Source: Lineus longissimus | Lineage: Eukaryota > Nemertea > Pilidiophora > Heteronemertea > Lineidae | Assembly (NCBI RefSeq): GCF_910592395.1 | Contig: NC_088311.1 | Location: 19,284,501-19,348,500 of the forward strand | DNA: 64,000 nt | Direction of reading: 5' to 3' | Shown: positions 1 through 12,900 of the stretch, piece by piece | How positions within the stretch are numbered: position 1 is the stretch's first letter | How the letters are laid out: every line of letters begins with the position of its first letter | Translations under genes and position numbers: made by a program | Notes under the pieces: generated by a model | What the model saw: only the letters and a program-made list of their open reading frames with translations | Told to the model about the DNA's origin: nothing | Databases searched by the model: none

Positions 1-174
1 AGAATTAGGTAAAAGTATATAAATTGTCGTTTGATCTCATTTAAAATGTTTGATTTGGAAAGACAGTGGGTTGGCGATACCAAGTTTCTGATGGTGGCAT
101 CATGTTCTGGATTAACATCTGTGTCGATTTTGAAGTAACGATGAGGTCTCAGACTAAATGGGTGAAACAAGAGC

Positions 175-353
175 ACAGTAGAACCTTCCTTAGCTGACAC
201 CTCTCTATTAAGGACACACTCTCAAAGACACTAGTTTTGTTCCAAGTTGGGTGTTTCCATTCAATTTGACCTCAGTCTCTAATCAGGATACCTCTCTATT
301 AAGAACAGCACTTGTCAATCCCGAGGGTATCCTTAATAGAGAGGTTCTACTGT
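175..353. repeat. TIR-bounded repeat, family R1
   Basis: The segment opens with ACAGTAGAACCTTCCTTAG and closes with the reverse complement type end GAGGTTCTACTGT. Inside are repeated phrases such as CCTCTCTATTAAGGACAC. A full copy is at 58081-58250 and a partial one at 57272-57345, both in MED23 introns. The layout fits a small non-autonomous DNA transposon; no coding capacity is seen. Confidence 0.6.
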
Positions 354-763
354 ATTACATGTACTTTTCGATGCACGCTATCGGTATTGTGCGGAAGCAT
401 ACGATATCGGGAATTATATCTGTTAGCGTATACGAGGAATAGTGCAAAGGTTTAAAACTTTTTAAACAAAGAGGATTGTAATATTGCACTTGGTATAACA
501 ATTCCCCTGGAGTGGAATTTCGCGCGTACTCAATGTCAATCTTTTATCGTACTATTTGGCTAGTATGGGGTTTATCACGTGTATCCATCACAACCGGCAG
601 TTTAAGGACATCACCATTTTGACCCGCGAGGCTCCGATATTACAAAGTACCTCCTACGACGTACATGTGAGCTCTGAGGGTCTACTTTGCCCCAATAAGG
701 CCGTGATTGGGCTTACGTTTATTTGGGGGTGATATTGAGAGAACATACTTTACACTGTTGGAA

Positions 764-924
764 TTAAGGTTTTTGAGCTTTTGAAAAAAAACTTTAACAG
801 TTTTCTGACAAACGCAAATAAAGCCCCGTTGAGGCTCTTCAGCAATATGAGAAACCCTACGGGGTGCATATTAGTGTTGGCTGTAAAACCTTTGAAGGGT
901 CTTCAAAAGCTCAAGAACCTCTGT
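764..924. repeat. Foldback repeat, family F1 (copy 1)
   Basis: Imperfect palindrome starting with AAGGTTTTTGAGCTTTTGAA and ending with its inverse (CTTCAAAAGCTCAAGAACCT). The middle contains a second inverted pair around GCCCCGTTGAGG and CCCTACGGGGTGCAT. Related copies are at 21183-21387, 24194-24391, 25543-25750, 37138-37355 and 42591-42765, with fragments near 27224-27310 and 36419-36490. Confidence 0.7.
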
Positions 925-2934
925 TTCCAAAAGTGTATATGTTGACATGTCATATTACTGAAGGAACACGATACCTGCCTGTCGCAGCACAGCCAACAAG
1001 TTGCGGATTTGCAAAGTGCTGTAAAAGAACACGCTTTGCCCTTAAAAGACCGCTTTTGAATGAATGGAAAACACGATAAAACACCCTCCTGGCTACAGCA
1101 CACCGGAATCTATCAATAAAATTGAAAGATTCTGAGCACACTAACTGTCAAAGCATGATTTGTAATTAGTTTCGATCACACCATTGGGCTCTTCTCGTCC
1201 TTTACTATTTAATGAGGAACAGGGAGTTATTTGTGCAGTCTTCGAAATTATAGTTGTGGAATATTCAAAGACATTGCGGGGAAAAACATGTGGGATGGTT
1301 GGTTTCCCATCAGCGATTCCTGCTCGTAACATCCGTCCTGAACATCGTTATACTTCCTAGATTTCGATGTTTACGAGCCCCAAAGGCAACATATCATTGT
1401 GCATAGATGAATTATCCGATACTTTCAATTACAAACTGAACCCATTCTGACAACGGATTTGATTTCCCCAAGGTAAAAACGATTTTGAACAACACAAAAG
1501 ACGCATAGAACTGGAAATCTATTTGCAGAATGAGGTAAAAAAATGCCCCTGACAGTAAACCATGGATTTGAAGAGACTCTGATTTTTATGATAATTGTGA
1601 CATTTTGAGATTGTCCCCCCTATTTTGAACGACCACTGGAACTTGCGACGAATGGCATTCGAACTGCGCTCTTACTGCGCCAATGCGAGAGCCTCGAAAG
1701 CTATCTTCTCAGCTATATCTCGTATTTCATAATCAGATATCGATAATAAAGTTGTAAAATTTTAAAACTTTATTTTGGAAATGTATGCATTGTTCGATTA
1801 TATTGGAATTCAAATACAAATTTAAAAAATGTGTGATTATGCCATTTCACGAATGATGCCTTTAGCGATAAACGGTAAAATCTTCGCTGTATAGTGAATG
1901 TACGATAATTCCTCGACAGAGAGAAGCTATGATTATCAAGGCATGCCCAGTTGGCTGCACTGACAAAGGCCTGCGCCGTTCGTGTACATCTGAACGCATC
2001 GATTACATAGTATGCATGTCGGCGCTGTTGTTGTGACTTTGCCCTCGTAGACTGACTCACGAAATCTCCCTCAGTGCACCACAGTCTTTATAAAGTTGGT
2101 TTTATAATCACATTTTCCATCACAGTAGAAAAGTTAAACAGACTCCCCTTACATGGTATTATGAATGGCATAAGAATGCCATTGGATTTTGAGAACGATT
2201 TCACACGGCGGTATAACACTACTTAAAAGTGGTAATTTCGTTGAAAATCCTAACACCACCGACAAAACGAGTGGGTATGGAATACATAACGACTTGCATG
2301 CCATATATCACTGTATGCAAAACAGCGCTGCATCATATAGTCACTGGAGGCAGGCTGCATCATCATCATCTCCAGCATCAATATTTTCCCAACTATCGAT
2401 TGATCCAAAGCTGTGAAAACCAGAAGACAAAAGAACCTATACCTGGATGAGTTGATCTATGCAGTAATTAGGAAAATTGTCTGTGTTCGCTGACAGCTCA
2501 CTGCCAGATCAACTGACTGAAATTCACTGATCGTGATAAAACGGATCGACACCGAGTAACAGTATAGATGAATTTGTAGAGTCGCTGTTTAGTGCACAGT
2601 GCACATACTCTCGCCGCTCTTTCGAAGACGGAAATTCTTCAAAGGACTAATTCCGCCAGCGTGTTTTCGCCGCTTATCGCCGCAGAGGCGAAACTACACT
2701 TCGCCCTAGCGGGTATTTGGCAATTCAAATGACCCGCTCACGCTGATGATGCATCTCGACCCTCAATTTATTGACATTGCTCAGCTTCCAGACCCGGGCT
2801 TCCTGAAAAGGTGCGTCAATATGTACGCCCTTTTTGGCAAGGAGGACAACGGATTTACACCTATTGGGCTGTGCTACACCGAAGAAACTGCCCGTCAACT
2901 ATCATGACGTTTATTTGCCGTTGCTGGTTTTTGC

Positions 2935-3010
2935 ATATCGACCGTCGTGAAAGCTGTTTCGAGGGGGTCGATGTCATCAAGATTTGCTCTGATAATTAAC
3001 CCTTTGATAA
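2935..3010. repeat. Dispersed short repeat (about 80 bp)
   Basis: The phrase GGGGGTCGATGTCATCAAGAT, with flanking GAAAGCTGTTTC and CTGATAA, recurs at 6246-6325 in the same orientation and in diverged, inverted form near 35100-35170. No coding potential. The nature of the element is unknown. Confidence 0.5.
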
Positions 3011-4867
3011 GATAAACGGGATCCGATGGAACTGCTGTGCGAGTCAATGTTGCGAATGGGGTTTGGTCAAGGTAAACAATCTGATGTTCAATTAATACAC
3101 GATTGCCATTCGCGAGTGCCATTGGCAACGTAGCGTTTTCGTAACGATGGTTGGAAGAATACCGTTAGTTTTGACGCAAAACCTAAACGCCGATGTTTGG
3201 TTGAAGACCATTCGTTATGACGCAAAACCTAAACGCTATAGAAACACCCCAGACTGTGACTTCCAAAGCTGCTCCGTCCACGTGGTCTGTTGGAACATAC
3301 ATATTGGTTGATACATGGTGTCAAGGTCATACTGACTCACAATTTTTGGGGAACTCCCTGTTGTTAATTTATCAACAGCTCAAGGAAAAGATAAGTTCAC
3401 TTAGATAATATCTGCAATGATTGCTGAAAGTAAATATAGCTTTTACAATATCGTGCATCGCGTAAACCGCGTAAGGACCTTTTCCATATCGGCCGTGGAA
3501 TATTTTAACGCCATCTAGCGGCACCTACCTTCTTCCGCCCGCAGCAAAGCATAGCAATTACCAGCTCCCAGATCTTGTGCCACACAAGCACAGTCATGGA
3601 GACTTCTGTATTAACTGCTCACTTCGTCGGGAACTATGGCCGTATAGCATCCACGTGTTCACCAATATCCACAAGTAACGTCAAGGGTAGGTGCAACTGG
3701 GAAAAACCACCTTGTGGCGAGAACAACGGGGTAATCCATGTCATGGGTATCCTTCTGCTACTGCTCGCTCCGTCAAGGGCTGTGACAGCTGTATAGCATC
3801 CACGTGTTATCCACAAGTCATCCAAAGCGTGGACTATATTCGCTGACTAGTGCCTGGGGTGGATCCAACGGACCATGTTGAAGTTAAGACAATAGGATAA
3901 TCCATACCGAAGATATGCACACGAGACTAAGGTCGTAATCCACAGGTTGTCAATAAATCCAGACTCTGTGATCTGGTTAAGATTTCCCAATGCGTGAAAC
4001 GAAATCTAAGAAATGCAAATAAAGAGTGAAAAATCCTTCACCTCCTTAGGTACCTTGATACAATCTCTAATTCGTCTTCGGCTTTCGCAGCCACAGCGCT
4101 AGGAACGCTGTAGCGAGATTCGCCGAGATATGCACGTCCCTAGCAATCTGGTGGTGCTCTATCAGCGGCCGTCGCCTGACATAGCCATGGCAGAGCACAC
4201 CAGCCCTTATCGACGGCTTCTTTCGCCTCTTATCGGCGATGAATGGAAGCCAGGCTGAACGGCTTACACGATAGAGCTGGCAATACCACTACACGGTGGG
4301 GAGAGAGAGTTTGATCAATAACGCTGTACATCTGCGATTTCTAGCCTCGAGTCAATGGCTTCAGTCGATTTTGATATTCATATTGCTGGTGTCATTTTGT
4401 GGCAATTACAAATTGTTTTACTCCAGTTAAGGTCATAAAATCCGTTGTGATTCCTGAAAATCAATACCACTTGATATGTCTTCAGAAATTGCCAGAGTGT
4501 GGACATCAGCATTTGTTTGAAGGTTTTTTTGATCGAATTAAAGCTGCAAACTGAGTGTGATCGTAAGCAATTACTTACTTTATTCCTGGTATGTCTCTGA
4601 CTCAACGAGGACAAAATCCATCCCCGCCGTAGTAGTTCTTGACAAATAGGCAGCATCCTACGACTGGGAGTGCGACAGATTACAACATTTCCTGAGTCAA
4701 CAGTCATTATCCCTCGATATTGCGGTTCCTTACTCCGACACACAGGACAGTAATGCACAGGATAATGCCGATACTACGCTGGAGAGTTTACATTTGATTC
4801 ACGTTGTCACTTGTCTTGTCTCCGTCCACAAATGGCACCTGTCACGAGCATGTTTGTTGATTGATTT

Positions 4868-5125
4868 AACCTCGAAAGCATGACATGACACGATGTAAGG
4901 GGTGAAAAGTGGCATCGTGAATTCGACGTGCAGCCCGTTCTTCGTGTCACGAATGACAAGTGAAAAGTGGCACGTCGCATGTGAAAACGAGTGTATCGTC
5001 AGATACAAGATACGAGAGCATGTGTGTTAGGTAACTTAGTATCGAAAACATGACAGGACACGACCTGAGGGTGAAAAATGACATCGTGATTTACAGTCTC
5101 CCTTTGAAATGACTTTGAATGACAA
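4868..5125. repeat. Degenerate duplicated segment
   Basis: Two related stretches (about 4868-4985 and 5040-5125) share the order CGAAAGCATGACATGACACGA, GGGTGAAAAGTGGCATCGTG and GAATGACAAGTGAAAAG with substitutions. A weaker relative occurs near 39315-39360. Looks like an old tandem duplication of intergenic sequence. Confidence 0.5.
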
Positions 5126-5154
5126 GTGAAAAGAGAGACATTATTATATGTGCT

Positions 5155-5325
5155 ATTTCAGTCCAACGCCACTACAATCTCCATTTCAGTCAATGTCGCT
5201 GCAATCTTAGTTTCAGACCACTGCCGCTACAATCTCCATTTCTGTCCAATACCACTACAATCTCCGTTTCAGTCCGATGTTGCTACAATCTCTTTTTCAG
5301 TCCAATACCGATACGATCACTGTCG
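5155..5325. repeat. Minisatellite, about 28-30 bp unit
   Basis: Five to six degenerate copies of a unit like CCACTACAATCTCCATTTCA followed by GTCCAATG. The reading frames across it are a by-product of the repeat and not evidence for a gene. Confidence 0.7.
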
Positions 5326-5467
5326 CATGCAGTCTACTTCTTTCTCTTGACCCGAGATAACAACAACGATGACACTAACTGGAAACGACACTACAAAAAC
5401 AACACTAATATCACAATACAAACCAAATTAATTCGATCAATGTGCGTCCATACAGAATGGCCATGCA

Positions 5468-5914
5468 GAGACAAGACCACTAATGAATATTCATAGCCGG
5501 TTGGAGGGTCGAGGCCTATCAATTAGACGAGTGCATGTTTTTAACTCTCAAGTACATATTTGGAGAGGTATTGAAAAAATATTTGTTGTGGCAAGTCTAC
5601 AGATATAAAGAAATTATTTGATGAAAAAAATAATTTCGAATTTTGCTAATTGGGTAATAGGGGGCGTGTTTTGAGTTTTTTCTGCCAGTTGGCTGAAAAG
5701 AGTGGAAATATCAAAGTCTGTCTAATTTGTCGATTATCAAAAAATTTCCGTGGTCAATCACCATTTTATTTTTCACCATTTACTTGCCCGACTGTCCGGA
5801 ATAACATAATATAAATTTCAGATTCACAACACCACGCGTTCTTTGATGCGTCGCGGTCAAACATTGACAATTTAACTGCTAAAAGGCTTAAAAAATCAAT
5901 TGTGGTCTTGTCTC
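5468..5914. mobile_element. MITE copy 1 (447 bp, 13-bp TIRs, TGCA target duplication)
   Basis: Starts GAGACAAGACCAC and ends GTGGTCTTGTCTC, a perfect 13-bp inverted repeat. It is flanked on both sides by TGCA (5464-5467 and 5915-5918). A second copy of nearly the same sequence lies at 51871-52313, flanked by AAAA on both sides. The 4-bp duplications at two sites support transposition. No transposase reading frame is visible, so it is non-autonomous. The 140-codon reading frame overlapping its right half extends beyond the element and shows no domain. Confidence 0.85.
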
Positions 5915-8900
5915 TGCAACCACCGGCCATAACATCTCTTGCAGTAATCAGTGGCAACTCTCCTTCCAGGGCCCAGAGCGACCCAGGGTAAATAGGTGAC
6001 AGATAAAGATTTACATCCACGATCGCACGCAAGAGACTGGTCCTCTCGCTATCCATCAGTATCAATACGAATGGCGTTACCAATCGGTCCCTGGTAAAAG
6101 CGCTAATTCTTCTTATAGGACTAGGTCGTACGGCAGTTTCATATCGCTGCCAATCATTACGGCGACTTTTCGTTCTTATTTTGCTCACTTTGCAAAATCC
6201 AGGCTCCCTCTGGCTTGTACATTACGTTAATTGGCCCTCGCCGGTTTTGACCTATGACCCCCTTGAAAGCTGTTTCCATGGGGGTCGATGTCATCAAGAT
6301 CAGCCCTGATAACCCTCTGATATGACAGTAGAACCATTTCGGAAAAAATCTTTCAAATCCTTGTTAAATTGATCAAATTGATCGGCAACACGCCCCTCCC
6401 TCGGGCAAAACGACCAATCCTCTAGAGATCCTGTGTAAAATGTATACGCGGACACCTCGAAGCTGACGAGCGACACAAGAATGGTCATTCCAGCATGGGA
6501 CACCCTGTACATTAATACCGACTCGCAGAGATGAGTACAATGTAAGCTTACATATTATGTTTGATCATAAATTCTGTCTGGCAATGAAGTTATAGCTAGA
6601 ATGAGGATACGATACTTGCACCAGACATTATATGGAGATGAAAGTCGGCAGGTGATCGTGCAGTGAATGACGATTGATAGACGAGGCGGCCCAGGGGATG
6701 TAATGATAAAGATCTACAAAATGTATTGCTCGGCGACGACTTGACATGCTTAACGAGCTAAAATCAGAATGAGCTGTTTGTCAGTACTGAAAAACGAAGA
6801 ACTTTTTTGCGCGGGGGAAACTGCCCAGAATGGGACGCCGCGGTGGGGAAGGCTACAATAAATCTGATTCCATGCATGAAGGTTTGATCAATGTGCCCAG
6901 ATTTCTGCTTGACCTGATGCGGTGTGGTTCTTTCAGACCATTAGCAGCAGGGTGGCACACAGAGGGTAAATCGGGTGCTTACTATTCCAGACCTACTATT
7001 GACGTCATCTTGTACGAAAATAGTTCAGTGCGTGGTCTCACCATACCAGTTGAATGGTAATTTCCTTTTAAAATAAAGTTCTTCTTTTATTCGAGTATGT
7101 CTAAAATGAAGAAAATGATGAAGTTTCAGTCCAATTGAATTACTTATGTGGGTTCTGGGGCACCATTTAACCCGTCGTGGCAGTGAAAAAGCTGATTCGC
7201 GGGTTAAAAGCAGTCAAAAATCCCCCCTCCAATTCAGAACCCCAAACCCTGAAATTATCATGCATAACGTAAAACGAAAATTTCATGGTTTGACAGCCTA
7301 GGATAGGTCTATTTGGCTGTGAAAGCGTTCCTCCCCGGGTATACGTCTCGGAAAAAGCACATGCACGTTGTACCAATTTAAGAGAAAAATGGCTTAAAAC
7401 TTTATTACATGTGCGTGAGCTTCTTTTTTTTCTCGTCGAAGCTTAGCGTCATTGGAGTCGTCAAGGCTCGCCTCCGGCGTTTTCCCTTTGCGTATATTCC
7501 TTCATGATATATACGGCTGGAGCCCGACGGTAAATAATGCCATCAATACCTCGACAGATATTTTACCTTCAGCTGAAGAAATCTCTTCCGTATATAAGAT
7601 CTGGAAAACAAGTATGCTGGTTCATGTTATGTACCCTATTTCTTTTAGATGTCAATCACTTCTGCGGCTTTAGATATTAATATGTAGTTATAGATAGCCC
7701 TTTCCGGGTTTATGTCAGGGCCGGGAAGGACATTTGTGTCTCAAGTTATTGGTGTAATGTTATGTCTACACCACGCGCCAGGCAGTCACGAACTATCTGA
7801 ACTGCTATCTTGGTACCCGCGTCTCTTTTCTCTTTACAAAACAAGGGATATCACAACTCCACCTCCAACCGGCAGATCGAACTGAAATGCGTTTGTGAGT
7901 GATCAGAACCACGCCTTTCGTTAATGATCGTGCACCAGGAAAACTCCGTAAAATTTCAGAAAACATCCCTGAAATTAAAGCGAAAGGTGGTGAAGCTGCT
8001 CACCAACATTTGAAATGTCTAATACTTTTTACGAAAGAAGTGGAGCACTTCATCTCTGGTACATCTGTATTCCTTATGGTGGCCATTCCGTCCTTTGAAA
8101 ATCTGCTGTTGTGAGATCCGAATCTGAAGATCTGTGCGGTAGAGGGGTCTGACGGATAAATATTAGGTCTGAAATGTTAAAATGTTTCTTTTTTTACGTG
8201 TATATCTCGACTGTGAAGGCATTCCTGACTCGGAGTATTCTATTTCAAGGGAGAGAACACCAGTTCCTTGACTAGGATACGTACCGAGGGCGCATATCTT
8301 GGTCAAGATAACCAACTGACACGTTTCAACCAGATCTTCTTCAGTAAGTGAGCGAGTTCTGGTGACTCACAGGTGATTAATACGTTGTCCCAGCTGTCGT
8401 AAGATAACTGTCAATGACTGAATACGAGCATCTCGACTGCCGTTGTGACTTTCTCTCGGTTCTTTCAAACTCTCATTGAATTCAGATTACTCATTTTTGC
8501 TCCTGGAAATGATCGCAGCTAGAATAATAGCTCCCTTAAGAATCCAGAGGACATTAATTTCCGATGTTGCGACGCTGCCTGTTTCGATGAATCAGTATTT
8601 CTGCTGTATAGTCATCGTTTTGGTTGTGCTTCATGGAAGCTTGTGAAGCCAATGCTTCATAGCCCAGGCCTTGGCAATGATGCTGAAAAGATGGTTGATG
8701 ATGATGATGCCGATGATAAAAACCTTCCATCACCTTCAAATGTATTATGACGAGTTCCATTCAATACTAGTGAAAACTTTGGGCCTGTGCAAACTGCGTA
8801 ACGCTTTCTAGTGCCGCATCATGACTATTGGGCAGTGTTGGCCATTAAGGGATTTTACCGCAGAAATAGCATGTACGATGTACTTTGTTTTTGGGGTATT

Positions 8901-9953
8901 GATTCTAACTTGCGAAAGCCCCTCCCTATTATTATGTCACCGATGATGCAGTCGTCCAAACATGTGGCTTCATTTACAATACACAAGCTTTAAATTTCTG
9001 GATAAAATTGTTTCATTGATACCTCATGGAACTTAACAACTCGTTCTGGATATCAATTAACTTGGTGACCATTGACGCCATCCCCGGGCAATCTTGTTTA
9101 GCAATCCCTCCCAATAACTGGCCAATTACAGCATGGCGGATATTGTGATATACTGTGAAATCGACCTCCGAATAAGCGTCAACAGACAACACGGTTTAAT
9201 CAAAAATAAGAAATTTTCGCCTTGCAATTCGTTGAATGGGAAAACATGGAAATAATGAACAATTTCCAGTCAAATTTGATGCTGATGACGTTGCATTGAC
9301 GTGATATTGTTACAGCTGTGTTGTCGTTTGGATGTTAAGGGGGTACCACGCCGTTCTTTTTCCTTGAACGACCACTCTAACAAATCCAAGTGCTCGTCAT
9401 TAAATCCTGATGAAGCTTTTATTGCATTTACCATGAACCTGCAAGCATTATACGCTTACCCTAGTGATGTCTCACTCTTATACTTTAATAATAGTATTGG
9501 GGAAGCCCCGACATAATTGCGTGATAAAACCACAGATATGGGGCGAACGGATCAGCAATGGAGTTGGTCAAAGAGTAAATATAACATAGAGAGATCTCAT
9601 GAAAAGGTTTTGAAAACAGGACAAAGTGTTTCATGTGCTCTGCAGAAATAGTTTTCGTCAAGTTTTTCGGTCTCGTGCAAGCCGCTCTTTCGGCAATGAG
9701 GTGTGGATGGTCTTTCATAGATTCGCCCAGTCGCCTTTTGCAGTATGACATGCTATCCGTTGCAAAATTCAATACCTCGTATATTTATATCGAACGTTCA
9801 TATTTAGGTTAACAACAAGGTATGCATGTTCCATACTAAAATATTTTCGCAATGTTGTCAAATATGTATTGATCTTCTCATGAATTTTTATGCCACGCAG
9901 AAGATCAAAATATGTAGTGCAACATCTTCGCACCTAATGACCCCGTTATAACT

Positions 9954-12900
9954 TTACCAGGATTCTTTATACCTTTCTTTTACGTTGAGAAATATCTTAA
10001 TTAAGCTCTCTAGGCCGTATATATAGCCTATATCGGGCCCGACAAATTTAACATCAGTTCTTGAAGCCGTGTGGAAAGACTGTGCGAAATCTATCATCTT
10101 AATTTCAACTTTTAAACCAGAGGCAGTTTTCGCACTTGAGCTGGCAGCAGAGTAACTCGCACTGGAGGGGAAGGATTGAATTAAGTTCGAGTCGTCACTT
10201 CCGGAACACTCCTCCCCCTCAACAACCCGCCCATCCGCTAAATCCTCCCCTTCTTCACCTGGGTTCTCAATTCCTTCATACACCATCATTAGCGAACTGG
10301 AGAACATACGAACGTCGCACCGCTTCACCATCACCTTTAAAATGGCGCGAAGTTTTTCAACGAATAGGTCAATCACTTCAAGTCTTAATCGAACACCATT
10401 GGATAGGAATTTCTGAAATAGTTTATGGACAGTGTCTTTGCTGGCTGCTTCTCCCATGAATTTATCACAATGAATGTTGTTACCAGTGGTCCGTTGATAA
10501 ACCTGGAATAGAGAAACAATGTTAAAGGACAAGGCGGATTATTTCTTCAATATGCTTTTTTTGTTCCTGTTTCGTTAGTCAATTAATTTCAGTATGTCCA
10601 ATTTTTGAGATGGAAACTTATACTGCAGAGTAGAAGGGGACTAGGCAGTCGACAGCTTTGTAACAATGCCCATACAACTCGGCTCCGTTGGTCCTTTGAA
10701 TAGGCATGACTGTACACATGTAGTGCGGCAAGGTATAAGAGACTAGAGCTCCTCAACTTGTGCTTTCTTACTTTTATCACCATTCAAACGGGGGAAGGGT
10801 GTATGTCGACACTAGAATTTACAGAAATATGGATTTCCCGATTTAGAATCTCTTTTTATTGGGTCATTTCAAGGGATTTTCACCACTGGCAACAAGATTA
10901 CTTCAATACGAATGATATGATAAAAACATTCGGGCAATATAGCTGGTCTTCCATTCGAGGGCTAGATTTAAACATTGCGTCTAGATTCAAACAGCATGTC
11001 TAGAAAAAGCTCCCGTCTGCGACCAATTACCTGCATTCCGCCAACTCTGAATCCCAGAGTACAGCTTGTCGAAGATAAACATTTACTAGTCTTCCGACCT
11101 ATCTTATACTCGGTATCATCTAGTCCGTGTTGCCTGGTCCCCATTTTCAAATCCAAGATACTCGGAGCTTTGAAACCAATGACCGCGTTCTTAAGTATGA
11201 TGTATTCTGATCACGTTAATCAAGGAATGGCATTGGGATTTCATTCTATGAACTTACGGCGAGATATAAATTATTTATTGTCAAAATTGCAATTTTTTGT
11301 TTTAGTGACCATGCCACAGTGTGACCTTCCATTATGGATACCTTTGTTTCGTGTGCAGGCAGTAACGAGATTGTTCCCGGCTGCTTAATTATTAGCCTTT
11401 GGGCAGGACCCGTTAGTGCTTACTCGACTGGTGTTAGAGAGAAACTATTGAAAGAGGATATATCTTTGAACCCCAGGTTCCCATGCCTACATCACCGATA
11501 TGATGAAAAAAGATACTCTTTGGGCCCTCCGGCCTGTCGCTGTCCATCCGGGCATACATTCTCTTATGACACCAAACACTCCATGGGTTTTTCTCCAATT
11601 TAGTGTTCGAGAAAACAGTTGAAGGCCTAAAAAAGGAAAATATATACGTGATGATACGATCAGGCCACTTTGGCCTACGTGGGCACCTAAAACGAATAGG
11701 AGAAAGGGACACAGCAGAATGGCAATGCCAGTCAGCAGTGCAGACACCAGTCCATATCCTACAAGACCGTCCCCTCAATACACCAGGATTTTCGAGAGAA
11801 ATTCAGGCCCGCCGGCACCGATGTCGAGGAAAAACTATGGGGAACACAGCATACCCTCGAAACGACAAGCCGCTTCACTGAAGTTGTAGTTTCGGTTGAA
11901 CGCAGAAGAATACGGGATGATAGTTGTACGAGTCCATTACGCGACAGCAAGTGTTTGTATGTATACACTCTGGCTGGCGCCACCTATCAATCCCCATGAA
12001 CCAGCCAAAATCGATATTCCAAAGTACCCTTAATGTCACAAGCTCCCTTTAACTGCCAGCGAATTGCACTGGTAGCGCCCTCTTTGACCATAAAGGCAAA
12101 TGCTCGGTTAGATGCTGGCACCACCTATCCCTCACCATGAACTTAGCCAAACTCATATTCCAAACTAACCAAATGTGAAAAGATAATTGTCCCCTTAACT
12201 GCCAGTGAATCATCTGTGACTAAAAATAGTATTCCATATTGTCAAACCTCACGAGTAACGGCTTGTATGTGCTCGAGTTATGTGTGCTAGGTGATCGACT
12301 CCAGCTTGCGTTTGGGCTACTTTTGCAATGATAACTCCCCGTGTAACCACGATCCTAGAATGACCAGGCTGTGTATTGTATATTAGGAAAATACACCTAG
12401 CGACCGTTGCGCTCGTTGCGTAGCGTTGCTTTCTTTGCGCAAAGTCCAGTAAGCCGAATAAATGTAGTCTAGCTCATATTAATATCAACACCTACTTCAT
12501 ATGATATCTCCCAAGTCAATGCGACTTTTAGTATACAGGTTATCCTTTTCTATAACGTCTTCTATACCTTCTGTACAACTGAAGATGTACATATACCATA
12601 CATTTAATTATGCCCACAAAGGGGTATCACTAGGAGTGGGTGTGAATACTCAAGAAAGCTTTGTAGTAAACTCCGCCCTCTAGGCCTAGTCTTGCCCGCC
12701 AAGAGTCGTCCCCGAGTAATGATCTTCAAAACATCTGTAACTAAATGAATGATTTTCCCCGTCCACAGACCTTGGCAGTCTGGCGTAGAACATTTGACCA
12801 ATATTGTTGGGTTTCATAACCATGTGACACGACTTAACACATAATCATTATATCCTCCATGGGGCCTCATTGCAATGTCACCCAAAGACGTTATAGACAA

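Larger units (their letters stand above)
1..9953. other. Intergenic region without a supported gene
   Basis: I find no open reading frame here with recognisable domains, codon-like composition or convincing splice signals; the reading frames present are short (at most 140 codons) and look random. The region holds several repeats listed separately: a TIR repeat at 175-353, a foldback repeat at 764-924, a dispersed 80-bp repeat at 2935-3010 and again at 6246-6325, a duplicated segment at 4868-5125, a 30-bp minisatellite at 5155-5325 and a 447-bp MITE at 5468-5914. Distal exons or UTRs of a gene lying to the left cannot be excluded. Confidence 0.6.

Noticed and set aside
1640-1720. Possible tRNA-like sequence on the minus strand
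   Set aside because: Some resemblance to A and B boxes (TTGGCGCAGTAAGAGC, AGTTCGAATGCC), but spacing and stems do not form a tRNA.
5766-6188. 140-codon minus-strand frame
   Set aside because: Overlaps the MITE at 5468-5914 and has no recognisable domain or splice context.
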